Positions 1-12,143 of a stretch of 64,000 nucleotides of DNA are shown here, in pieces. Within the stretch, counting starts at the first letter, position 1; every line of letters starts with the position of its first letter. Origin of the DNA: Spisula solida (Eukaryota; Mollusca; Bivalvia; Venerida; Mactridae); assembly GCA_947247005.1 (NCBI GenBank), contig OX365956.1, forward strand, positions 10,622,089-10,686,088, in the 5' to 3' direction. The position numbers and the translations under genes are program-made. Under the pieces are notes generated by a model that saw nothing but the letters and a program-made list of their open reading frames with translations, was not told the origin of the DNA and searched no databases.

Positions 1-279
1 AGTGACGTTTTTTTCTATTTTCCCCCAAAATAATCTTTTTCTCCAAATGATGCATAATTTTATTTTCCCCATTTATAGTTTCTTTAAAAAAGTGCTTCCA
101 AATTAAATTTTGGACTCATTTGATATAATTATTTAGATTAACATGCTAACTGCTGCATTTAACTGCGACAGTCATATAAATGGTTGGTCAATTGATCTTT
201 TTCCTGCCAGATCGGCAAATGACCCCTGAATTTGTGGGAGGAGATGTTTTGAGAGATGTTTAATACATAACAAGGAATA

Positions 280-780
280 CGGGGTCCAAAAATAGATCTC
301 TCGGTCAAATCATTGAAAAACCTTGTATACTGGTACTGATGAAACTAAATGGTCATAATATTCATCTCTGCAAAATCTAGGTCAGGTTAAGTTAAAATTG
401 GGTCATCTGCTGATAAAAAGTAAGTCACTAGGTCAAATCATAGTCATGTGTATGCTACAGGTATAAGAGGCTGTATTTCTTGCTGGATCTTGATGAAAGT
501 TGGTCAGAATGTTAGTCTAGATTGATTCTAGGTTGTGTTTCAATATCATAATGGTTCATCTGATATTAAATTGAATAATAAGGTCACTAGTTAAGACAAT
601 ATAAAAACCTTGTACATGCATATACACTAGGGGCTGCACTAAGAAATCATTCAGTCAGAAATTGTAAATGACAATAGATTACTAAAGTTACCATACGTGC
701 ATGTATCAACAGATAAGCGACCTCTTGCATTCAAAATGCCTTGGGAAATAAAAAGGGCCACTATGGAACGGTATGCCCCT
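280..780 (+). repeat. Diverged copy of the AGCTCACCTGT clam repeat
   Basis: This stretch has the phrases typical of the family: 'aaaaaccttgtat', 'aaaatctaggtca', 'gggtcatctg' and 'gtcactaggtcaaatcat'. The tail near 710-760 resembles the family's 'gcgacct...' end. It is more diverged than the copies at 4032, 17771 and 25013, and its 5' end is not clear. The first 280 bases of the window are AT-rich and show nothing else. Confidence 0.6.
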
Positions 781-1028
781 TGTCTTTTTCTGTAAGATTT
801 TCTTATGGAAGCATTATTGCTCTATGTCACAAGCTTTATATAATTGGCTCATATTGATTGTATATTAAATAAGTTATAAACTTGCTATGCTGCAATCGAT
901 TGTTCACATTACTTACATGTCAAAAATATGCAGATTTTAACATTATTCAAGAACTATTGCTTGAAAGCAGACATGCAAGAAATTATTGGGCTTGTTTGCA
1001 AAGAAGGGAAGAATGTTTTGACAGTAGT

Positions 1029-1319
1029 TGGAAGAGTGCTAGGCTGGTATAGAACTGTCCTCGAGTGATTTGGGTGTCCGACTAGGGAACAGAAGAGTGC
1101 TAGGCTGGTATAGAACTGTCCTCGAGTGATTTGGGTGTCCGACTAGGGAACAGAAGAGTGCTAGGCTGGTATAGAACTGTCCTCGAGTGATCCGAGTGTC
1201 CGACTAGGGAACAGAAGAGTGCTAGGCTGGTATAGAGCTGTCCTCGAGTGTCCGACTAGGGAACAGAAGAGTGCTAGGCTGGTATAGAGCTGTCCTCGAG
1301 TGTCCGACTAGGGAACAGA
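1029..1319. repeat. Short minisatellite, about five units of 61 and 52 bp
   Basis: Five head-to-tail units begin with 'gaagagtgctaggctggtat' and end with 'gtccgactagggaaca'. The first three are about 61 bp and the last two lack a 9-bp segment, giving 52 bp. No coding function is visible. Confidence 0.9.
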
Positions 1320-1434
1320 AGACTGCAGACTGTGACGTACTAAAGTTGTTACATATGGTACTGGTATATCTCCCTTCAATGCTTGACACTCAGCAGTTAC
1401 CTGGAACTAACCATATAGAGCGTCAAACAAACGA

Positions 1435-1512
1435 CTCTGGTATGTCACATCTTCGGGGATTGAACCTAAGACCTCTCTACCACAAGGCTAATGATGTGGT
1501 TGTGTTCTGGTT
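1435..1512 (-). mobile_element. tRNA-derived SINE fragment
   Basis: On the minus strand a tRNA-like head is visible. An A-box-like 'agccttgtggtagagagg' is followed by a B box 'ggttcaatccc'. The acceptor arm does not pair, so this is a SINE or tRNA relic and not a working tRNA. The flanking 1513-2037 is AT-rich and unassigned. Confidence 0.45.
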
Positions 1513-2042
1513 CAAATTAATGGAACATCGTTGATCGGTTTTGCTTTATTTTGTTTTACAAAGCACATGCCATGTTCATTGTTCAGGCAATTTAATCTCA
1601 AAAACCATTTAGTCCAAATTTAAGTGCTGTATGTACTTGGGAAAAGTCATCAAGTAAAAGCTATGGATCAATTTGATACATATCGTATGTATCTAGGCTA
1701 ATGTTACCATTTAGTAGTAATAATGTTCAGATTTGGATATTTGCTAAATTAGAGTTTATATCGGAAGTGGAGTTCCATTAGTTACATGGTAGATATTATT
1801 TTGTTCACTTTAGACAGAATTCTATTTTTCTCACTCACTCACTATGAAGATATTCCATTACTTGGACGGATAAACCCTTTTGAGACCATACATGTTAACT
1901 TCTTGTTGCCTAGACAGTTTCAAGTCCTGGCAAGGGTTTGACACTTCTAAAGTAATCTTAAAGTTTCCATGGTAACCACAAGGATCAGTAAGTAGTTTAT
2001 GGAATCAGCTTTAATTTAACCTGCAGAATTCAAGGTTGTAGG

Positions 2043-3472
2043 CAGGGGCGTAACTAGGCGTACTCCTGTACGCCCGTGCGTACAATTCGAATCTGGACAA
2101 AATAAATTTAAAAAAATCGAATTCACTAATAAAAATCAGAGTCTAAGGGGGGTGAGGGGCATGCAGATACAATGTGTGAACAAACAATTCACTTTATAAT
2201 ATCCATTATAAAGATCCATCATTTCTCAGGTATATTTATAATAATAGCTCTATTCTTTTAATTGGGTGAAATTTATAAACTTTGCTTTTTGTAAAGCTCG
2301 CTTCGCTTGCAAGTTTACTTTTTCAATAAATATCTTCAAGCTTGTCTGTGACACGCTGTTCAGATAAACAATGCATTTTTTCTAGCTCGCTTCGCTCGCT
2401 AAATAACTATCATATTACAGTTTTCAAATAGCATTTTCGTCTAGCTGGTATGCTGTTCAATCAACAATGCATTTTAGTGGATGAAAATTATAAAAGGCTT
2501 TGCATTTTTTCAAGATCACTTCGCTCGCTTCAGTCAATATCTTCAAATTTAGAACGAGTCTGTGACCAGCTGTTCAGATAAGCAATGCTTGTATGATATT
2601 TGGCTCGCAAAATAACTTTTTTCAGTAAATGTCTACAAATTTAGAGCAGGGAATTTAGATAACACTTCTTGAAGGTCCGTGTTAAGAACGAGCCTGTGAC
2701 ACGCTGTTCAGATAAACAATTTGCATTTTTTCTAACTCGCTTCGCTCGCTCAATAACTTGATTATGGACCATTTTCAATTAGAGCACAAGTTTGTCTGGT
2801 ACACTGATATGATGAAGAATGCGTTTTTCTTCTACTTGACATGCTGTTTAGATCAACAAAGCCATTTTTCTATTTTGCTTCGCTCGCTCATTAATGTTAA
2901 CAGTAAATAGTTAAAAAGAGTTTGTGTGGTATGCATGAGTCAGATGCAGTGCAATTTTCTTCTCGCTGTTTGTTTTTACAGTGAAAACTTATATAAAGTA
3001 GAGAAAGGGTTTGTGTGGTCAGATAAACAATGCAATTTTCTTCTTCTTCGCTTCTTGGAATAACATCAAATATAGAACGAGTTTGTGTTTCATGCAGGTC
3101 AGAAAACTGAATGCATTTTTGTTCTAGCACGCTTCGCTTGTCCAATGAATGTTCTGTGCATTGAGCCACAACCTCCGTCAAAGAGAAACAGCTCTACACA
3201 CCCTCCTTATCCAAACATCCCCTGTCACCTCTTCACGACCTGATTCCGCACCACCTTTTGAAAAATCGTAGTTAGGCCTATATATTACATGTAGGCCTAC
3301 GTGTAAAAAATTAATTAGTTATTTTCTGTCTTAAAGCACGGCGTAAAAATATAGTCCTTACACTCTCAAATGCCAGGAAATTGTTTCCCTGCAAAAAAAA
3401 ATTCTGGGGGGCATGCCCCCAGACCCCCCTAGCATTAGGAGTACAATCAAATATGCTCCAGTTACGCCCCTG
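2043..3472. mobile_element. hAT-like non-autonomous DNA transposon with internal repeats
   Basis: The ends are perfect 13-bp inverted repeats (CAGGGGCGTAACT at 2043; complement ending at 3472). A 5-bp direct repeat GTAGG flanks them at 2038-2042 and 3473-3477. This terminus is characteristic of hAT-type elements. The interior has no transposase reading frame. It is made of several degenerate units of roughly 100 bp, each with 'cttcgctcgct' and 'ctgttcagataaacaatgca'. An open stretch on the minus strand at 2897-3181 is a by-product of those units. Confidence 0.75.
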
Positions 3473-3534
3473 GTAGGTCCAACTCCTTTTTCAGCAATTC
3501 AAACAAAACTTTCACCATATTATACAAATACAAG

Positions 3535-4631
3535 TGAGCCGTTCTCCAGGAAAACCGGCTTAGTGACAAAAATATGAAAATCATGATGATATAGCATTAG
3601 AAAGACAAGACTCAGTTTCTGAAAATTTGAGCAAATTATAACATCAAATTACAAAGACTACAGACTTTTAAAACTAACCACTCCCCCTACTTTGTTAGTG
3701 ACGTCGCAAATGTCATTGAAACGTTATTTGACGTTACGTTAAGTTCATAAATCCAGTATTTGATGAGTTCTTGGCGTAAACTTTTCAAAATTGTATCTCA
3801 TTTTAGAATAATATTCCTTTTCTAATAAAACATATATAAATCGTGAAGTTTAGCTTTTAGAAAAACGTAGCTACCGTTTTCAACTCGTTTTCTCAATATG
3901 GCTACTCTTCGGAAATTGGTCACCATAGCAACGACAGAAGATATTTTAACATGATTCATGAGAAAAAATAAATCTAAGACATAGTTCTATAGTATCCAAG
4001 AACTCAACTTAAATCAAATGACATGACTTTTTAGCTCACCTGTGACAGGTGCTCACTTTGTGACAGGGTGAGCTTTTGTGATCACTCTTCGTCCGGCATC
4101 CGGCCACAATTTACTTGTGTAGACACTAGGGGTCACAGTTTTAGCCTAATCATTATGAAACTTGGTCACAATGATCATCTCAACAAAATCTAGGTCAAGT
4201 TCGATATTGGGTCATCTGGGGTCAAAAATTAGGTCACAAGGTCAAATCATAGAAAAACCTTGTGTAGTCACTAGAGGAAACAATTTTGGTCTAATCTTTA
4301 TGAAACTTGGTCACAATGATCATCTCAACAAAATCTAGGTCAAGTTCGATATTGGGTCATCCAGGGTCAAAAACTAGGTCACAATGTCAAATCACTTCAA
4401 TATGTCATTGGGTCTAAATGTGATGTAAATTATAAAGCATATTTTAGACAATATGAAAACTTGTACATGCAATAGAGGCTACCATTAGGTGTGCATGAAC
4501 TACTAGGACAGGTGAGCGACCTATGGCCCTTTGGGCCCTCTTGTTTGTCATTTAAGAGGGTTTTCTTAACCTATTTACATAAATACTAATACAATGTCAC
4601 TTAAAGCCCGGTTTTCCTGGAGAACGGCTCA
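3535..4631. mobile_element. TIR element (TGAGCCGTTCTCC ends) with a nested repeat
   Basis: Near-perfect inverted termini of about 26 bp lie at 3535-3561 and 4605-4631 (TGAGCCGTTCTCCAGGAAAA at the left, its complement at the right). The interior is split by a clam repeat at 4032-4546, so the older host element was probably near 580 bp. No transposase frame is present. A clear target-site duplication was not found. Confidence 0.65.
4032..4546 (+). repeat. AGCTCACCTGT clam repeat, compact full-length copy
   Basis: It starts 'ttagctcacctgtgacagg' and ends 'acaggtgagcgacctatggc' plus 'ccctttgggccctcttgtt', so the ends are partly inverted (AGCTCACCTGT / ACAGGTGAGC). The interior repeats a unit of about 147 bp containing 'aggtcacaaggtca'. 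Longer relatives lie at 17771-19033 and 25013-26215. Confidence 0.8.
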
Positions 4632-5480
4632 AGTATATACCCAAAAATTGTGAAATGTGGGTCCTGACTGGCATAATTATTATGAAATTACCAATTTTGT
4701 GAGTCATAATTAGCCTTTAAGTTACATGATGGGTAGAAAAAGTTACTAGTTTCTCAAATGTAAGTTTGGTGATTGTTTAAAAAGACTGATATATGTATAT
4801 ATCGTGAGTATAGTTTGAAATTTTTCATCTAACCAATTTGTTACTTATTCAATATCTATTTACCGTCAGACAGATTTGTTAGCGTGTTTCTTTTATACAA
4901 CTCATGGGACCGCGAAGTAATATCATCAGCATATTATTTCTTGATTAGACCGCACAAAATGGATAATTTCATTATATGTTTATCTCATTCTGTGGTAATA
5001 AATTACCTTAAGGCCACCAAAGTCATATTACTGTCTTTTTTAGAACTTTTTCACAGATTTCGTTCTACTTTTGAATTTGATTAATGATTATTTGAGCTTC
5101 AATGATCCGCATTCCGTGATGCGCTCTTGGTTTATCTTATTGAATCTTTGGATTCCTGGTTTTCCCGCCATACATCATGTAATGTCAGCAGCGTTTTAAA
5201 CAACATCCTTTAAGCTGCTGAATGGATTTTGTGGCAATTTCACAGGATGATCCTTTATAGGAGTTAAAGGGGACGTACCTGTATATCTATTCTTGTCTCA
5301 ACATTGTGATTTTACTATATAGCTAAATTAAGTTCATAATTATTCTTATGAAAGAAAACCCAGAAGAACCTATAGCTAGAATTATAAAGATAATTTATTC
5401 CAAATGTATTTAAACACCAAAGTTCGCAATTTTAATATTGTTAAAAATACGGGCATATCTTCTTTATGTCTTATGACCAG
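4632..5480. other. Unassigned AT-rich sequence
   Basis: I see no gene, RNA or repeat structure here. The short open stretch at 4884-5084 matches no family I recognise and has no splice or codon signal. Confidence 0.5.
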
Positions 5481-5790
5481 CTATGCCGTGAACAGCGCAC
5501 TGCTGGCCTGTGAGGCAGGCTCACTGATTAAGAAAAATGTTGTTAGTTCCCTACCAGTTTTTATCTGTCTATCAATAACTCTTGATCCTGCCATAACTTA
5601 AACAATTTCCCAGCTAGGTTTATGAAACTTTGTATGTGAGTAGGTGCCAATGACGAGATTATGCACATCCTTTTTGATTCAAACAAAAATTGTTGTTGCC
5701 ATAGCAACGGAAACATTGGAGATAATGTAAAGGGTATCGGCTTCAAACCAGTAGGGCACTGCTGTATTGCTTGCAATTCTTAATGACTTC
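5480..5790 (+). repeat. Dispersed 'gatcctgccataact' repeat
   Basis: The phrases 'tgatcctgccataactt', 'tatgaaactttgtatgtg', 'gttgccatagcaacgg' and 'tgtattgcttgcaattctta' recur in the same order at 26216-26780. That identifies two copies of one dispersed family. Open frames within it are incidental. Confidence 0.6.
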
Positions 5791-5862
5791 TTTTAATTTA
5801 CCAGCTTGATTGGTTTTATCTCTTTCATCTCTCCTTAAACTATGTTCACCATCTCTGATTTA

Positions 5863-6278
5863 TGCCATGTCGTATTTTCGCTTTTTCGCCACAAAAGTCA
5901 TTTGTCATGTTTTCACGTTGTTACACTTCGCCATGAAAAAGCAAAGATACTGCAGATATAAGGCGAAAACATGACACATTTTTGGTGTTGTATTGTCACC
6001 ATTCATCTGTTGTATTTTTGCTTTTTCGCCACAACAATGCAAAATTCAACAATGCAAAGATATAACAAAGTCGACTTTTTTGCATCTTTACGTTTTTGCA
6101 TTATCACATCAGGCCTCAATAAATCCACTTAATAATTTTTTCCTTCTTTATTTATATAGCAGGACAAGTAAGATTTTGGGGTTTTCTTCTTTGTCTATAT
6201 TGCAGGACGAGTGCTTTTAAAAATATTAGTTGAGGCCTGCACATTTTCACTTTGTTGTGGCGAAAATATGACATGGCA
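5863..6278. mobile_element. Foldback MITE with TGCCATGTCGTATTTTCG ends
   Basis: The left end 'tgccatgtcgtattttcg' is mirrored by 'cgaaaatatgacatggca' ending at 6278. The motif 'ctttttcgccacaa' and its complement 'ttgtggcgaaaat' recur inside, giving nested foldback structure. It carries no open frame of interest and lies just before the 31-bp minisatellite. Confidence 0.65.
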
Positions 6279-6342
6279 AAAATCAGCCTCCATATTTAAA
6301 CCCTTGCTGTTGGGGAAACCCCTGAAGTATTGATCTGTAAAG

Positions 6343-8780
6343 TCCCATGCATATAATGTACATGACTGTGCTGACCCGTGTATACAATGTACATGAATGT
6401 GCTGACCCGTGTATACAATGTACATGACTGTGCTGACCCGTGTATATAATGTACATGAATGTGCTGACCCATGTATATAACGTACATGAATGTGCTGACC
6501 CGTGTATATAATGTACATGAATGTGCTGACCCGTGTATATAATGTACATGACTGTGCTGACCCATGTATATAATGTACATGAATGTGCTGACCCATGTAT
6601 ATAATGTACATGAATGTGCTGACCCATGTATATAATGTACATGAATGTGCTGACCCGTGTATATAATGTACATGAATGTGCTGACCCATGTATATAATGT
6701 ACATGAATGTGCTGACCCGTGTATATAATGTACATGAATGTGCTGACCCGTGTATATAATGTACATGAATGTGCTGACCCATGTATATAATGTACATGAC
6801 TGTGCTGACCCATGTATATAATGTACATGAATGTGCTGACCCATGTATATAATGTACATGAATGTGCTGACCCATGTATATAATGTACATGACTGTGCTG
6901 ACCCGTGTATATAATGTACATGAATGTGCTGACCCATGTATATAATGTACATGACTGTGCTGACCCATGTATATAATGTACATGACTGTGCTGACCCGTG
7001 TATATAATGTACATGACTGTGCTGACCCGTGTATATAATGTACATGACTGTGCTGACCCATGTATATAATGTACATGAATGTGCTGACCCATGTATATAA
7101 TGTACATGACTGTGCTGACCCGTGTATATAATGTACATGAATGTGCTGACCCATGTATATAATGTACATGACTGTGCTGACCCATGTATATAATGTACAT
7201 GAATGTGCTGACCCATGTATATAATGTACATGACTGTGCTGACCCATGTATATAATGTACATGAATGTGCTGACCCATGTATATAATGTACATGAATGTG
7301 CTGACCCGTGTATATAATGTACATGAATGTGCTGACCCATGTATATAATGTACATGACTGTGCTGACCCATGTATATAATGTACATGAATGTGCTGACCC
7401 ATGTATATAATGTACATGAATGTGCTGACCCATGTATATAATGTACATGACTGTGCTGACCCATGTATATAATGTACATGAATGTGCTGACCCATGTATA
7501 TAACGTACATGAATGTGCTGACCCATGTATATAATGTACATGACTGTGCTGACCCGTGTATATAATGTACATGACTGTGCTGACCCGTGTATATAATGTA
7601 CATGAATGTGCTGACCCATGTATATAATGTACATGACTGTGCTGACCCATGTATATAATGTACATGAATGTGCTGACCCATGTATATAACGTACATGAAT
7701 GTGCTGACCCGTGTATATAATGTACATGAATGTGCTGACCCATGTATATAACGTACATGACTGTGCTGACCCATGTATACAATGTACATGACTGTGCTGA
7801 CCCATGTATAAAATGTTCATGACCGCTGACCCATGTATATAATGTACATGAATGTGCTGACCCATGTATACAATGTACATGACTGTGCTGACCCATGTAT
7901 AAAATGTTCATGACTGCTGACCCATGTATACAATGTACATGACTGTGCTGACCCATGTATATAATGTACATGACTGTGCTGACCCATGTATAAAATGTTC
8001 ATGACTGCTGACCCATGTATATAATGTACATGACTGTGCTGACCCATGTATATAATGTACATGACTGTGCTGTCCCATGTATATAATGTACATGACTGTG
8101 CTGACCCATGTATATAATGTACATGACTGTGCTGACCTGTGTATATAATGTACATGACTGTGCTGACCTGTGTATATAATGTACATGAATGTGCTGACCC
8201 GTGTATATAATGTACATGAATGTGCTGACCCATGTATATAACGTACATGACTGTGCTGACCCATGTATACAATGTACATGACTGTGCTGACCCATGTATA
8301 AAATGTTCATGACCGCTGACCCATGTATATAATGTACATGAATGTGCTGACCCATGTATACAATGTACATGACTGTGCTGACCCATGTATAAAATGTTCA
8401 TGACTGCTGACCCATGTATACAATGTACATGACTGTGCTGACCCATGTATATAATGTACATGACTGTGCTGACCCATGTATAAAATGTTCATGACTGCTG
8501 ACCCATGTATATAATGTACATGACTGTGCTGACCCATGTATATAATGTACATGACTGTGCTGTCCCATGTATATAATGTACATGACTGTGCTGACCCATG
8601 TATATAATGTACATGACTGTGCTGACCCATGTATATAATGTACATGACTGTGCTGACCCATGTATAAAATGTTCATGACTGCTGACCCATGTATATAATG
8701 TACATGACTGTGCTGACCCATGTATATAATGTACATGACTGTGCTGTCCCATGTATATAATGTACATGACTGTGCTGACC
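6343..8780. repeat. 31-bp minisatellite, about 79 units
   Basis: The units contain 'atgtatataatgtacatg' followed by A/C-T-GTGCTGACCC. Spacing between neighbouring 'gtgctgac' motifs is 31 bp, for example 6554 to 6585. Since 31 is not a multiple of 3 and the minus strand of the unit has no stop codon, all three minus frames stay open for hundreds of codons. They cycle one 31-residue peptide, so these frames (up to about 560 codons) are not evidence of a gene. Shorter variant units with 'tataaaatgttcatgac' occur after 7800. A block is repeated at a 490-bp offset (7801 vs 8291; 8071 vs 8561), which shows higher-order duplication. Confidence 0.95.
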
Positions 8781-8983
8781 AGGAGTTTATTATACTTATA
8801 ATACTTATATATCACTGCTTCAGTTTTTCCAGCATGAAATAAGTAATTAAGCATCAAGAAATAAGAAGTAAGGTTAACACAGACTGCAGCTGCTGTAAAA
8901 CAATGACTTAAATATATGTTTTAAACAACCCCATTCCATGTCACATTAAGCGATAAAAAGCAACAAAGTCTTATCCGTGTAAT

Positions 8984-9243
8984 ATAGCACAGAGAATTTG
9001 ACATGATCCTGAGCTTTATGCATGAATATATTACAAGGTACTTGCGTTGAATATATAAATTTCCCTCGTAAATCGTGCAATATCGGTTCTTTAGATTTGT
9101 GTTGGTATTACACCTCGAGCATCTTCGTGATACTCCCTGCTTATGAAAACATACAACCGGGTTATAAATATAGACAATATAATTATCAGCTGTTATATTA
9201 TGCTAATTGAAGGTCGAGAGTCGTTTCAAATTCTCTGGACTAT
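8984..9243 (+). mobile_element. MITE family A, unexpanded copy 1
   Basis: About 260 bp with ends 'atagcacagagaatttgac' and 'caaattctctggactat', which are imperfect inverted repeats. It contains 'tattacaaggt', 'gaatatataaatttcc', and 'gttatattatgctaattgaa' near the right end. The same parts occur in reverse orientation at 16683-16924 and, with a large internal expansion, at 32129-32902. Confidence 0.7.
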
Positions 9244-9649
9244 ACCATATTGGACTTTTTGGTGAAAGTTGCAAGTCTTGAATTAAAATAAAATATGATC
9301 TGCACCTATGACAAGAAATAAAAGGACAAAAGCCTGTTTCTATTTAATATCACAAGTACACTGGCTGGAGCAGTTCAATGACTTGAACTGCATGAACTCT
9401 TATACAAGTCACCTGAGTTCTAATAGCTATGTCAGTAAAGCTGACTGTGTACAAGTACTATTAATCTCTCTGGCCATGCTATTGGTTATAGAATGAAGAT
9501 GACACTTCTGTAATATGACCTGAATATACATGTACCATATATAATGGCATAATGCAAGACAGTATTGAACAGAACTGAATCATGATCTGGAGATAATAAT
9601 TAATCTAAGCAGCCTAATAATAGTTCCTTATAAAGCATTAATCTCTCTA
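9244..9649. other. Unassigned spacer
   Basis: AT-rich sequence between a MITE and a minisatellite. The short open stretch at 9308-9496 has no recognisable product. Confidence 0.5.
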
Positions 9650-10350
9650 TGATCACATGACCTCTAACACAGGTATGATCACATGACCTCTAACACTGGT
9701 ATGGTCACATCACCTCTAACACAGGTATGATCATATGACCTCTAACACAGGTATGATCATATGACCTCTAACACAGGTATGATCACATGACCTCTAACAC
9801 AGGTATGATCATATGACCTCTAACACAGGTATGATTATATGACCTCTAACACAGGTATGATCATATGACCTCTTAACACAGGTATGATCACATGACCTCT
9901 AACACTGGTATGGTCACATGACCATTAACACCGGTATGATCACATGACCTCTTACACAGGTATGGTCACATTACCTCTAACACTGGTATGATCACATGAC
10001 CTCTAACACAGGTATGATCACATGACCTCTAACACTGGTATGATCACATGACCTCTAACACTGGTATGATCACATGACCTCTAACACTGGTATGATCACA
10101 TGACCTCTAACACAGATATGATCACATGACCTCTTACACAGGTATGATTACATGACCTCGAAGACAGATATGATCACATGGCCTCTAACACAGGTATGAT
10201 CACATGACCTCTAACACAGGTATGATCACAAGACCTCTAACACTGGTATGATCACATGACCTCTAACACTGGTATGATCACATGACCATTAGCACCGATT
10301 ATGAGAAAATTATGATCACATAACCTCTATAATCACATGACCTCTAACAG
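9650..10350. repeat. 26-bp minisatellite upstream of the Kelch exon
   Basis: About 26 units contain 'gatcacatgacctctaacac' followed by AGGTAT or TGGTAT. Most carry the octamer TCACATGA. The array ends about 20 bp before the acceptor AG of the Kelch exon, so it occupies the 3' end of an intron, including the area where a branch point is expected. Confidence 0.93.
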
Positions 10351-10369
10351 ATAATTCAATATATTTCAG

Positions 10370-11904
10370 GTGTTACTGCGGACGGTCTTCAGCATGTTCT
10401 GGACTTTATCTACAGCGGTGAAATGCGTCTACATTATGATAACCTGACGGAGATAATCAACACGGCAAGTCATCTTCAGGTGGAATCTGGATTGAATCTG
10501 TGCAGTTCCTACATAATCTCACTAATGACGTTTGAGAATGCCGAGGATTTTCTCAGTATTGCCGATACATATTCCCTGGATCGGGTTATCGAACATTGGG
10601 ATCATATGATACTAAGTAACTTCTATGATTTCAGTCAGACGCAACAATTTCTTAAGATGAATGTTGTTACTTTAGTCAAACATCTGTCAAAGGAAAGTCT
10701 GCGAATATCGTCAGAGTATAAGCTGTTCCGTTGTCTAGAGAAGTGGTTTCATTACAACGGTTCTAGGATTGCCGCGGACGGACCATCTGCTTTAAATCAT
10801 ATACGATTTCCCCTCATGTCTCAGTTAGAATTAGCATCAATCCAGGAAAGCGATGTTATAAAACGCTGTCCTCAGGGAGTTCAATATGTAGCTAAGGGAT
10901 TCAGGTACCATATGGAGAGTAAGGAAGGCCATCCTACTATGGATGTGATTTCTAATATCAGGAGTGATTCCCCTTGTCTTGTGTTTGTGCACTATGGATC
11001 TTCATACATGCCGTTTCAAATCACCGCTTACGATAATCGAACTCAACTGTTTTATCGATTGTTCTCAGATGTAAACGGCAGTAGAGATTGTCGAGCTGCT
11101 GTCGTTGATAATTTTGCGTACATTTGTCGTGTTGTTGACTTCGGTGGTGGAAGTTTAATGAGTTCTGTATTCAGGTTTGACCCGCGTCACTTGTGTGGTC
11201 AGGAGTTACGACCAATGAGACGATTGCGGCTGGATTTCGCTCTCGTTTCTGTTGGAAAATACCTCTATGTTTTCGGTGGTTTAACAGACCAGTTTGCAAT
11301 ACTTGACTCAGTTGAGCGCTATAATGTTCTTACCAACATATGGGAAGACCTTCCACCCTTGCATGCGGCTACACATTCCCTAGCGGCCATTAAATACAAG
11401 GATAAAATCTACCTGACGGGTGGTGTTGTATTGTTGGGACCAGAACGCCAAGCCATGAATACCTTCATCTGTTTCCATACTACCTCGAGACACTACGAGA
11501 GTAAGCCTGGCATGTTGTATGCTAGACGGCTTCATGATATGGTGTTAGTAGGTGAACGTGTATATGTAATGGGTGGTATACCTCGAACTGGAACCCCACT
11601 GCATGGACAGATACCTATAGAGTATTACAGTCATATTTCCAACCAGTGGACATTACTGTCCAGCACGCTAAGTGGCCGCTCTATCGGCCATTACATTTAC
11701 TTTGATGAGAAAGTGTTATCTCTAGGCCACGAGCACCACAATGCTACGGAGGATGAAGTTTGGTCGTACAGTCCTGATTCGGACACGTGGGCTCGGCACG
11801 TGAAAGCTCCTCAGAGGATGAGTCTGACACAAGCAATGTGTGTAAAACTGTTTGTCAACTTTGGTGATGAGAAAATTAATAAGTTATTTCTGAAGGAGAA
11901 ATGA
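10370..11904 (+). CDS. Kelch-like protein (BTB-BACK-Kelch), 3'-terminal exon, 5' part missing
   Basis: Members of this family are mostly substrate adaptors for Cullin-3 ubiquitin ligases, or actin-associated proteins. The exon opens after 'atatttcag'. The frame begins with two bases of a split codon, then [18 protein letters not shown], the end of a BTB domain. That makes the first internal ATG at 10423 not the true start. About 510 residues are visible: BTB end (1-45), BACK domain (about 50-155, with a '[10 protein letters not shown]' helix region), then about five Kelch blades from residue 200. The blades show the typical GG pairs (YVFGG, IYLTGG, VYVMGG) and conserved Trp after each ([21 protein letters not shown]). 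Blades 1 and 5 are weaker and lack a clean GG. It ends at TGA 11902-11904. The first BTB exon was not found in the window and should lie upstream of base 1. The exact family member cannot be named. Confidence 0.92.
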
Positions 11905-12143
11905 CAACGAAAGAATCAATGTATGTGTGATTGAGTACAGCCATCTTATAGGTCGTGATTGAGAACAGCCATCTTATAGGCCAGTAGAAATTGATTGCTA
12001 GATTTTCATTTGAATCTTTTTTAAAAAAAGGGAAGCACTACCTTAAAAATTAGGTAATATATACATGTTATTTTGGCAGGCAGTTTTTGTGTTATGTACC
12101 TGAAAAAAAATTAACTGGTTATTTATACATGAAAGATGTTAAT
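11905..12143 (+). other. Probable 3' UTR start of the Kelch gene
   Basis: Directly after the stop a 26-28 bp segment ('gattgagtacagccatctta' and its near copy) is repeated around 11929-11981. No clear AATAAA is seen before the repeat at 12144. Candidate AATAAA motifs occur far downstream (about 13173, 14116, 15509), so the UTR end is undetermined. Confidence 0.4.

Noticed and set aside
6195..7971. Very long minus-strand frames of about 500-560 codons
   Set aside because: They cycle a single peptide from a 31-bp tandem repeat open in all three frames. No start context, splice site or domain is present.
10423..11904. Kelch gene starting at the ATG at 10423
   Set aside because: The frame continues upstream through the end of the BTB domain to a splice acceptor at 10369, so this ATG is internal.
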